This document shows positions 34,743-44,444 of a stretch of 64,000 nucleotides of DNA, piece after piece. Under the pieces are notes generated by a model, which saw nothing but the letters and a program-made list of their open reading frames with translations, did not search any database and had not been told where the DNA came from. Positions within the stretch are counted from its first letter, which is position 1, and each line of letters begins with the position of its first letter. The position numbers and the translations under genes are program-made. This DNA is from Pyropia haitanensis (Eukaryota > Rhodophyta > Bangiophyceae > Bangiales > Bangiaceae), in the NCBI GenBank assembly GCA_008729055.1, contig SDUX01000008.1, positions 1,736,001 through 1,800,000 of the forward strand, written 5' to 3'.

Positions 34743-35427
34743 GCGCTGCACGGCGTTGGTGGGTAGTACCGTCGCTCCCCTTCATTTGCACATACACCTG
34801 GCCCCCGAGACGGCCGCATATGCATGTTCGGCTGTGCCAGGCCGCGCCTGCGCTTGGCATGCACACTCTTGTTGGATGGGACCGTTGATGTTGTGGGCGC
34901 TCATGCAGGGCGGGATTGGAGTCGTGTGTCGTGGGTTCAGAGAATTGGGGCACATGACGACGCGCGTGTGCCCACTGTCACTGTCGCCACCAGTTGCTGT
35001 TGCTTCTTTTGTCCCACTTTTTGCTCTTGCGTCCCTGTTCCTATGTCCTTGGACGGTACCCTTCTCAGGCTTGTCCTCTGTCCCATGAAGAGCGTTCAGC
35101 AACAGAAAAACCCTACGTGACGCCGTCCTGATTGAGAGAAGTGTATACACACTTGTGTCGGAATGTGTCGGTGTCCACTCCACCCACGTGACCGGCTATG
35201 GGGCTGGAAACAGACGAGCACCCACGGAATCGGCCGAAGAGGGTGCTACTTGACGGATCGCCTGCCTGATCTGCCCCCCCCCAGCTGCATCGTGGCAACG
35301 GGGTGGCGTGGTGGGTGGTCATCCGTTCCAGCACCTCCACTGCAGCGTCCGCCCCCCCCTGTCCCCCCAGCTCCGTCCTTGTCACCCACCCGCTCCGTCC
35401 CTGTCATCCGCCTGCTCTTTTTTTTCC
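34743..35427. other. intergenic region, same-strand genes
   Basis: This is the UFD2 3' flank followed by the SRPBCC gene's upstream region. Composition is the most balanced of the window, with no coding content seen. A T-rich tract at 35417-35427 touches the next start codon. Confidence 0.6.
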
Positions 35428-37035
35428 ATGATGGCAGCTTTCCTTCCCGTCCCCGTCCCCCTGGCCGGCGCCGCTGGCACCCGCCCCGTCGCCGCCGGGT
35501 CGCGGCGGCCGCTGGTGCGGCCACCAGGCCACCGCAGCGTGGACGCCGCGGCGGCGGCGGCACCGCGGGCGCGGCCGCCGCCGCCGGCCATGACATGGTC
35601 GGTGTGCCCCTTTCCGTTTTGTTTTGTTTTGTTTCTTGTCACGCAGGTCTTTGTTTGGATGGCCGCGGGTGGAAGGGGTGGGGGGCGGAGGGGGAAGCGT
35701 GCAGTGTGACCGTCGCTGCTGCTCTTGCTCTGTTGACCGGGGCACCGCCTGGGGGTGGCGTGCCTGTGCTGGCGCGCACGACCAGGCCGGGGAGCGATGC
35801 GTGCCGTCTGTTGTGCGCGGGGGGGCCTCAGCGCGGCGGTGACTCACCTTGCCGCTGGCGAGAATGACTGTGTGGCTGCTTGTTCTCGTCTCGCTGTTTC
35901 TCCCCCCTCCCACCATCCCTCCATCCACCACCGCCATCTTCCCTCCTACCACCATCACTCCCGGGCACATCTGCTGGGCCACGACGCGCTCTGTCCTACG
36001 GCCGCCGACGCTCGCCCGTCGCCTGCTGCCGGCTGTCTGCTGCCTGCCGCCTGTCCCTTGCCGCTGGCCGCGCCACGCCGCTGCCTTGCGGCGGTTCTTC
36101 TTTGGCGCCTGGTCACGTGTGGCTCGGCGTTGTCCCCCGCAGGATTGAAAAGAGCGCGTCGGTGTCGGTCGAGGCGCCCAGGGGCGTCTGCTACTCTATC
36201 TTTTCCAACCTGGAGCGCCAGCCCGCGTGGAGGTACGCACGACGGTGCAACTGGCGCAGACGTGTGTATGCGGGCCATTCTGTGTCTGCCGTCTCGTGTT
36301 TTTTTTTGTTTTGTCTGGCAAAGGGGCGGAGTGGGCTTTTGACCCTACACGCGGGCACATCGTGCAGGCCTGTTCAATGACGTCCATATCTAGAGGCTGG
36401 TCATGGCGGGTGCATCTGGCACTGCCTGCGCTCTCCGGGACTGAACCGCATTTACTCACGCCTTGCGTGCGTGCTCATGCCTGTTGTCTTTGCTCGTGTC
36501 TGGTCTGGCCTGCCTGACCCGCCCGTCCACACACCGAGGGCCCCCCGCGTCTGCGCTGCTCCGCCGCTCCCCACCCGGCAGTCCCTGGCTCAAGTCTGTC
36601 AAAGTCGACGACACCGACGCGTCCGTCAGCCGGTGGACGCTCGCCGCCCGAGGTGTGTCGGTGTCGTGGCAGGCGCGCAACACGTCGGTCATTGCCGGGG
36701 AGCTCATCGCGTGGCAGTCGATGGACGGCCTCAGCAACCGGGGTTCCGTGACATTTAAGGACGTGGCGCCCGCCCCGGCGGCGGCGGCAGCGGCAGCGGC
36801 GGTGGCGCCGCCATCGGCTCCGGCCGGCCCGCCGGCGGCGAGGTCCGCCGACCTGACCGCCGTGACGCTGTCGGTGGCGTTTGACGTGCCCGCCCCGATC
36901 GCGGCGGTGCTGGACAACGCGGTGGTGGGCAAGTACGTTGAGCAGACGCTGCTGGCCGACCTCCGCCGCTACCGGACGGAGGTGCTCAAGGAGGTGCGCG
37001 GCGCCGCAAGGGCAGGTGCAGCGAGGGCCCGCTGA
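35428..37035 (+). CDS. plastid-type SRPBCC (polyketide cyclase-like) protein, 3 exons
   Basis: The START/SRPBCC fold is a deep hydrophobic pocket for lipids or other apolar ligands. Plant and cyanobacterial relatives are uncharacterised plastid proteins. Exons 35428-35597, 36143-36232 and 36582-37035 join in frame to 237 aa. Exon 1 encodes an Ala/Pro/Arg-rich transit-like peptide starting MMAAFLPVPVPL. Exon 2 gives the first strand (KSASVSVEAPRGVCYSIFSN) and exon 3 the rest: PWLKSVKVDD, SRWTLAARGVSVSWQARN, IAWQSMDGLSNRGSVTF, a Pro/Ala insert, and the final amphipathic helix YVEQTLLADLRRYRTEVL. Intron 1 begins GTCGGT and intron 2 GTACGC, the only two donors here that depart from GTACGT. A short extra 3' exon cannot be excluded, because GCAG/GTGCAG near 37015 is a possible donor. 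The substrate is unknown. Confidence 0.8.
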
Positions 37036-38177
37036 CGCCCTGTCTCCCTGTGGTGTGCGTGGGACGCGGGTGCCGTGTCTCGACTCGGTGCTCGTGTCGG
37101 CACTCGGGGCGAGCGTGTGTGCCGGTGGATGTGTGTGTGTATTCTATGCGCCGTGGACGTGTGTCTGGTGGACTCACCAGGTAGCAGCGGGGCGGGAGTC
37201 CTCTGTCCGCCACGTCGCGGCTGCGGCGGCCCGGCGGTTGCTGAGCTCACCGACCACGGCGCGACGACAGCGACGGCGGCTGGTCACGCTCCTCAGCAGT
37301 TGAAGCGCGGCGGCCGGTCACCGTTACCTTTTTTTGTTGCAGAAGCAGTTGTGGTGAACATCTTGGTGACTCCCTCACCGTGTCTCTTGGTTCGCTCTTG
37401 CCGACAGCTGCCGTGTTGCTACAGCATGCGCGGCGTTGCGGTCCTACTCACTGCCGTCACCGCCGACGCTGCTGCCGCCGCCAGCGTTGCCGTTGTCACC
37501 TGGATGGACTTCTTACGGACTGATGCCAGCTCTCGTCGGGGCGGCCACCCCCCTACGCCGCACCAGAGGCCCGGCCTCCCCCCTCCCCGCGCCTCCTCCC
37601 CCCTGCCAGCCGCGTCCGCATCCCGCGAGGCGCCGCTGCGTCGCGCCCCGGCCGGCGGCGACACGCCGCCGCCGCGGCGGGATGGGGAACGAACCCACCA
37701 TCCCCGTTTCTGCCCACGCCGCCGGCTCGCAACCGCCGACGTCGGGGGGGGTCGGCGGCGCGCCCCCCGTCGCCAACCTCGCGGCCTCTGGCGGCGGACC
37801 CCACCGCAGGGGTCTCGACCAAAGTGTAGAGGGTTCTGGCCGTGAGCGCGGCGGCTGTAGCAGGCATGTGGGGCTCATAGAGTGGATCCGAGCACACTGG
37901 TCGGTGTCTCATGGAAGAATACGGAACAATAGATGACGGATCAAACCGTACGACCAATGGGAGACACGTGGGCTATTGATCACGGCAGACGGAAGAAAAA
38001 ACTATTTGCACGGACGAAGCTGGGGGGTGGAAAGCCACCACCACAGCACAGCGACTCCTGCGGGGGTACCCAACATCACAGCACGCCCTCATCCCCTCCC
38101 GTGGGAGGGACCACAAGGGGGGGTGCGCCGAGTCGGGCACCCACGCTCCACCATCTCACCATGCCCACCGCCAGCGC
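37036..38177. other. intergenic region between convergent genes
   Basis: This is the 3' flank of the SRPBCC gene (+) and LHC gene 2 (-). An open frame at 37075-37845 has no recognisable content. An AT-richer island occurs at about 37820-38000. No gene is supported. Confidence 0.55.
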
Positions 38178-39637
38178 TTACGCAAAGCCCAGGAGCTGCA
38201 TCAGCTGCGCAATCGTGGGCTCGCCCTGAACCCACTGCTGGGACACCAATCCCACTGGGTGGTGGTACAGCGCCCGGGGGGGGTCAGCAAGCGCACGGGG
38301 TAGAGGGGACAGCGAGGCGTAGAGAGGTACCAAGCGAGCAAAGGGACGCCACCATGAAGAGAGAGGTTTCTGTCAGAGACGCGCGTGGCCGCTTCATGGC
38401 AAGCAGCGACGACCGATGAATAGAGAGACCAGCTGCCGCACCAGAGAGGTAATGAGCCGATCTCTCTACTCCCCACTCCCCCTCTTCTCAAACGTACAGA
38501 TACCAATCATGGCCAGCCGAGCGTGCTTGACCTCCTTCAGCCGCATCTCTGGGCTGTCCAGGAAGAGCGGGTCCCAGTTGAGGTCCCCCGCCCGGCGGTC
38601 GCCCTCGTACATCTGCTCGAGCGTCAGGATCTCAATGGTGCTCACAAAGAGAAGGATCTGCACCCACGCGCCCCAATTGATCTGGAACATGGCCTCCAGC
38701 GCGATGGGGTTGGAGAACTGCGGGTCGGGCAGGTGGAGGAACTCCGCGACGACCCAGCCAACGCACGCCAGCATTGCCACTCGACCATCTAGCGGGGAGA
38801 GGGGAAGGGGCGGCGAGATGTCAAGGGGATGGCAAACAGCGCAACACACAAGGCGAGGGCGGTAGGATAGCAATCAGCAACACAGGGACGGCATGGGTCA
38901 ACGCGGGTTCTGGTCATGGTTGGCTTGGCCTGCCCCCAGGCCCGACCATCCACCGGCAACATCCTCCTGGCAACACGTCTGACGTGAGAGCACACCTCTG
39001 TGCGCCGCCGACCTGGACCGTTCCGCCGCCTGTGTAGGACGCAACGTACTCTTCAGCTCGCCCTTGGCGGCCCAGTCCTGGTCGAGCCAGTCGCTAAATC
39101 GGAAGGGGTCGAAGCCGAGGTCTGTCCCCGCATCGCACGCACCGCAACGAAAGAGCCACGACAGAGCACCAGACACAGGGTGGAGCACCTCATCACGCAC
39201 GATCGTGTTAGTGACACTCTCCAGAATGATCGTGTTTTGCGCGTCGGTCCGCGCGCCGCAGAGATGTCCAGGAAGGTGCTTCCATCCCCTTCCCCCCCTT
39301 CCGCGTCCCTTCCCCCCATCCTCCCCCCTTTCTCTTCTCCGCCGTCTCCTCGCCCGTCTTTGCGTTGCTCCGTCCAGGCCCCCTCAGCTGCAGGCGCGGT
39401 GGTGGCAAGACCAAACGTACATCCATCCTGCGACTCTTTGAGCCCGTCAGGGGCATCAACGAATGGGAGCGCCTTGGAGCGCTTGCCAGAGGAGCCCTTG
39501 GCGGGGGTCTTGGGCATTGCCTTGGACACCCGCATCGTGGCCGCCGCCCCCACAGGCGCGGGCGCACGCGTCAGGGTAGTGCCCACAAACGGGCGGCGGG
39601 AGAGGACGGGTGCGGCAGCGACAAACGCGGCGGCCAT
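38178..39637 (-). CDS. light-harvesting chlorophyll-binding protein, Lhcr type (4 exons)
   Basis: This is the second antenna protein of the window, on the opposite strand to the first and 33 kb away. Exons, in transcript order, are 39637-39421, 39121-39050, 38788-38498 and 38254-38178, giving 218 aa with GT-AG junctions that keep frame. The N-terminal 45 residues are an Ala/Thr/Arg plastid transit peptide. The mature start has DGYLGFDPF. Helix 1 is [15 protein letters not shown] (N97, R99) and helix 3 has RLKEVKHARLAMIG. The protein ends IAQLMQLLGFA. Compared with gene 1 it is diverged in helix 2 and lacks the intron that splits gene 1 after ICIS. The other three introns are at the same sites and phases, and all begin GTACGT. 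A TATA box lies about 205 nt upstream. Confidence 0.93.
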
Positions 39638-42602
39638 GTTGGAGAGTGGTTGGGGGCGAAGACGAGATGAATGGGGGGGGTGGGGAACAGCGGGCGAGCA
39701 GGCGGGGACGAAGAAGGCAGTGACCGCGGACGGAACCGACTGGCGGCTGTGCGTGACGCGCTGCACAGGGAGAGGGGGAAGCGGGCGTGATGCTGTGCTG
39801 GCTGTCCGCTGGCTGTGGGAGCCCGCTCGGCGGGGCCCTCTTTATACGCTCGCCCCCCGTCGCGCTGCCTCGTGCGGCCTGCCGCGGCCGCCCAAACTCC
39901 TCGGGGGGAGCGACCCCACCGGAGCGCTCCCCCCCCCCCCCCTGCCTCTGCCCCTCCCCTGCCGCCCTCCCTGGCTGGCCCTTGCTCAGCCCCCTCTGCC
40001 CCTACCGTTCCAGGCTGGCCTTCCGCCAACCCCCTTCCCCAAGCCCTCTCAGGAAGGCCTTCCTCCAGCCCCCCCGCCCCGCGGCGTCTGACGCAAGTTG
40101 CCCGCGCGCCCCCACCCCCAGCGCGAGACCGGCGCAGTGATTGGCGCCGGGCTGCAGCCCCGCCGGCGCGCCCCCAGAGCCAGCTGGTGCGAGGGGGAGG
40201 GCGCGTCCCCGCATGGGGGAGGGAGAAGCCAGAGGGGCCGACGCGCGAGTGGAACCGACACGCCATGCGGCGCTGCCCGCGCCGGGTGGGACGCGGGCGG
40301 TGGTCTCGGGGTTGCACCTTCGCCCCTCCCCTGACGGGGTGCGGGGGGGGGGGGCAGGGACCCCACCCCCGCCACCCAGGGGGTGGGACCCGCGGGTGGG
40401 CCGGGTTCCCCCCCCCCCCCCCCCCCGGCGCCAGCGCCGAGCAGGGGCAAATCTCTGTGAGGCGGGGGCACCGCTTCCCGAGGCGGCTGCCCCCCGATGA
40501 CGATGAGCGGGTGCCCGCCGGTGACGATGGGGGAAGCGCCCTCGCCGGGCGCAGCCCCCCCTCCCGGGGGGCTGAGCACGGCAGTGGACGGTGCCCCCAT
40601 CGTCATGGTCGCGGCTGTCCCCCTCAAACCGGCGCCGCGGCAGGGGTATCTCCCTGGGGAATGGGCGCATCTCCCTGGGGAGGGTCCCCGCCGACGGAGG
40701 GGGAGCGTCCGCGGCCTCCCCCCGCTCCCGTGGCCGCGGCCGCCCAGACGCGCGTCCCTGTTGGGGAGCGGGGGGCGTGCTCCCGGGCGGTGGCCACCAC
40801 CTCGGACGCTCCGTGGCGGTGCGGCCCCAGCAGGCGGCCGCGCTGATTGGCCCCCCAGAGATACTTTATCTCGCCGGTCCCCCCCCAACAGGCGCATGTG
40901 CCGCGGACGCGTAGGCTTTTTGCTACACTGGCGGTCCCGCCGCGGACCGTCCGCACCCGTCCCTGCTGGAAGCGACCATGAGAGCGGGGGAAGCGGGTGC
41001 TTTTTCGCCCCCCGTCCCCTCGGACCGTCCCGCTCTCTTGCTTGCCTGTAGGTCGGCTCCTCCGTCGCCGGTCAGGGGCAGCACGGTCCGTCCCCAGCCC
41101 GGCCAGCCGGCAATGGGGTGTCCCCGCTGCTAGATACCTGCCCGGCCGGATGGTTCCACGGTCCGTGCCCTGCGCGCGCGTCTCCCCCAGTGGCGCGCCG
41201 GCCGGCTCCCCGCGACATGGCCTTACACACTCGGTTGCCGCCCCGTGCTCCGCCCGGCGGGGGGGGGCCATGCGCCACCCCCCGCGCCAAGCGCCACCCG
41301 TCCCATGCGCCACCCGTGGCCAGTGCGGTCGCCCCTCGCGGGGGCAGCCGTCTGGCAGCCCCCCGCCCTCACATCCAGGCGGGCGGAGCAGCGGGGGGGG
41401 GGGGGGGGGGGGGAGAGGATGCGCAGGGGCGTGTGGGTGCGCCACCGGCGAGCAGCTTCACGGGGCGTCGGGTCCGGAGCGACGCCAATCTCTGTGCCGA
41501 CAGCGGGGGGGTCTGTGGCGCTGCTGCCCGCGACTGTTCGCAGGCACGGGGGTGCGCGGGCGCGTCTGCCTACCGCGGCGACCCGTCCCCACCCCCCCCC
41601 CCAGGCGCCCCCGTCCTTCCCTTCCTGCCTTCCCTCACTCGGCCCCACCTCCCCCGCCGGGCGGTTCCCCACCCGTCCTGCCGCCCCCCGTCCCCCTAAG
41701 CGTGTTACGCCAATGACGGCATCCCCCCCCCCCCCCCGCCTCCGCCATCATCCCCCCTCACCGCAGCGGAGGCACCCACCCCCAAGTAAACGAGACGACG
41801 GCTGGTGTCGAGAGGGGAAAATTGGCCACCCAGACGCTAGCGCGTCCGCGTCTCGGCCGGGAGGGGCGGCGCCCAGCGGCGTGGGGTCAACCGGAAGCAT
41901 TCAAACCAACGTTTGGGGGGGGGGGGGGGGAAACACCCGCCCGACCACCCCGCCCGCCCGTCCGCGTCACGTCCGCCGCCGCAGAGGGAGCACGACGCCC
42001 CAGCGCCGTCTGGGGAGGAGGGTGGCGTCGCCGCGGCGTAGGCGGCGGCGGTGCCACCGCCGCCGGTGCCGGCGGGCAGGCCTAGCCGCCGCCGCCGCCG
42101 CGGCGGCAATGGCCGCCGCGGCCTCGGCCACGGGGCGGGAGCCGCCACGCGGCGCCCCGCCCCGCCGCCCCCCGCCGCGGCGGTCACCGCCAACACCCCT
42201 GGCGGCCCCGCCGGGTGGGCGGTGTGGTCTGGCGGCTCGGCCGCCGCCCCTCCCCCGCCCTAGCCCGCCAGCCGAGGTCCCGCCTCGCGTCGGTTTGGGT
42301 GTGTACCCACATGAAAATTGTCCTGACTGTCGACGTGGACCGGCGAGCACCCGAGGCCGACAAGGAAAAAAAAAGTAGATCTCAAACCGTCCCTGAGTCC
42401 TCTGATCGCGTACCAAAAACGCACCGGGACTGCGTCTACTGGTAGCACGCCGCAGCCGGCTGCGCTCGTCGCCGGCGCGCTATCGTCATCCCGCCCGCCT
42501 CCCCCAGCACCTCCCCCCCCCCCCCCCCTCCCCTGCTTGGCGACCCCCCCCGGCTGCCACCGCCCGCCCGCCGGGTACACCCCCCCCCCCCCCCCCCCTA
42601 CC
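39638..42602. other. 3 kb intergenic region upstream of two divergent genes
   Basis: LHC gene 2 (-) and the pseudouridine synthase (+) diverge from here. Repeated GGGGGAG, CCCTGGGG and similar GC-rich words fill 40100-42250 with long but empty open frames. A second TATA-like string, GATACTTTATCTC, is at about 40859-40871. An AT-richer strip at 42295-42445 may be the promoter of the synthase gene. No gene is supported. Confidence 0.5.
39841..39846 (-). promoter_or_regulatory. TATA box of LHC gene 2
   Basis: On the minus strand the context reads GCGTATAAAGAGGG. It is the only TATAAA near the gene and lies about 205 nt before the ATG at 39637, at a spacing similar to the TATA-like site of LHC gene 1. 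Confidence 0.55.
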
Positions 42603-42796
42603 ATGACGACAAGCACCGCCTTTGCCGCCATCCCCGCCGCCTGGCGCGCCCGCGGCGGCGCGCCGCGGCGGCCACCCGCCGCCGCCTGCCGCCGCGCCCG
42701 CCCGCCGGGCCGCCCCGCGCCGCCGTGCCCGCCGGCCGTCGTCATGGCCGCCGCGCCGGGCGCCTCGGCGGCAGACGCGGCCGCCGCGGCGGGCGT

Positions 42797-42847
<51 letters not shown>

Positions 42848-44045
42848 AGCCGCGGAGCCGACGGCAGCGGCGGCGGCGGTGGCGGCGCCGCCGACGGCGG
42901 CGGCAGCGTCAACTGCAGCAGCGGCGGCGGCAGGCTCAGCAGCGCAGCCCCTTCCCCCCCCCTCCCCTCACAACGCGCCGGCCACGGATGGGGCAGCCGC
43001 CACCACCGGCGGCGGCGGCGGCGGCGGCGACGGTGCCCCCCCCCTCCCCCCCCCCCCCCCCACCGACGCGCCCCCGCGGGTGCACCTCGTCTACCGAGAC
43101 ACCGCGGTCGTCATCGCGGCCAAGCCCCCCCACCTGCTCATGCACCGCAACGCGGAGCTGGACGCGACGGCGACCACCTGGGTCGACGCGCAGGTCGCCG
43201 CGCTCGTCGCGCCCGCCCCCGTCCGCGTCGTCTCGCGGCTGGACCGGGCCACGTCGGGCGCCGTCGCGCTCGCGGTGGGGCCCGCCGCGGCGGCGGCGGC
43301 ACTGCAGGCCGCGCTCGCCGCGCCGACGGCGGTCAAGGAGTACGTGGCGCTGGTGGTGGGCGTGCCGCCGGTGGCCGCGTGGGTCAACGACCACCCGCTG
43401 CGGGATATGGTGGGGGGGCACAGCAGTGGGCGCCGCCGCAAGGGGGGAGCCGCCCGCGGCCGTGGCCGTGGTGGGGGTGCCGGTGGGGGTGGCGGTGGCG
43501 GGAGCGCGACCAAGGGCGGCGAGCCACGCGCCGCGTCCACCTCCTTCACGACGCTGGTGGCCTTCCCCGAGGCGGGCTTGACGCTCGTCGCGGCCCGCCT
43601 GCGCAGCGGCCGCCGCCACCAGGTGCGGCGGCACCTGGCCAACGGCCGGCTGCCCGTCGCGGGGGACACCACCCACGGCAAGGGGGCGGCCAACCGGGCG
43701 CTCCGCGACGCGTACGCGCTGCCGCGGCTGTTCCTCCACGCCCGCGCGCTCGCGTTTGACCACCCGGCGGTGGCGGGCGGCCGCGTCGTCGCGGCGGTGC
43801 CGCTGCCGCCAGACCTGGTCGCGGTGTTGACGCGGCTGCCGGGGTGGGCGCCGGCCATGCTCGACGCGGTCAACGCGGGCGTGCCGTGGGGGGGGGGGGG
43901 GGGGGGCGCCGTCCGGGCCACCCCGCCTGCGGGGGGGGACGCGGGGGGGGGGGAGCGCGCGGGGGGGGTCCCCGACGGGGGGGACGCCGCGCCTGGTACG
44001 ACGGTGGTGTCACCGCCGACGGGTCTGGGCGGCAGCGTCGCTTGA
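42603..44045 (+). CDS. RluA/TruC-family RNA pseudouridine synthase
   Basis: The enzyme isomerises specific uridines in rRNA or tRNA to pseudouridine. Catalysis needs the Asp of VSRLDRATSGAVAL, present here. The 480-residue frame is intact. Residues 1-60 are rich in Ala, Arg and Pro and may target an organelle. Ala and Gly tracts follow to about residue 160, then the catalytic domain: RVHLVYRDTAVVIAAKPP, the RLD motif, KEYVALVVG, a Gly/Arg-rich insert, SGRRHQVRRHLA, and DTTHGKGAANR. The last motif is typical of TruC, which modifies U65 of tRNA, and of close relatives. The ATG at 42603 follows long C runs; an in-frame TTG further up is not credible. The tail after WGG is Gly-rich and poorly conserved. 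The gene is convergent with the PIG-Z-like gene. Confidence 0.86.
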
Positions 44046-44444
44046 CCCCCGCGCGCGGCCGCCACACGGGTGGCGTCCCCGAGCTGGTGAGGTGGCCCGT
44101 GCTCGCGCACCAGCGTGGCCTGGGCCGAGTCTCATCTTGCCGCCGTTGGCTGACGGCAGGACGCAGCCTCCCTGCGTTGTTGGTCCCTGGCTGCCCCACC
44201 ACGGGGTTGACCCAGCGCCCCGACGCGGGAGTGGAGACGTGCTCCCAATGTCCGAAGCGGGGGCGAGCTCCAGACACCCGCAGGCCAAGCCATCCGCGTA
44301 CAGGGACGCTCAAGGACAACCCGATGCACCACGAGTGCGCCCAATCAGGGCGGATGCAACCAGAAAAAAAAGAACCGAGCAACCCAAAGCAGCGCCGCAG
44401 CCGGCCAACCCCACTGCCCCCCCCTCGTTCTCCCTATGGCAACA
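44046..44444. other. intergenic region between convergent genes
   Basis: About 400 nt separate the 3' ends of the pseudouridine synthase and the mannosyltransferase. An A-rich AGAAAAAAAAGAAC string is at about 44363-44375. No gene was seen. Confidence 0.6.

Noticed and set aside
37075..37845. Extra 3' exon of the SRPBCC gene
   Set aside because: A donor (GCAG/GTGCAG near 37015) and acceptor (TTGTTGCAG near 37342) exist, but the joined protein has no family similarity, whereas the plain stop at 37033-37035 follows the last conserved helix.
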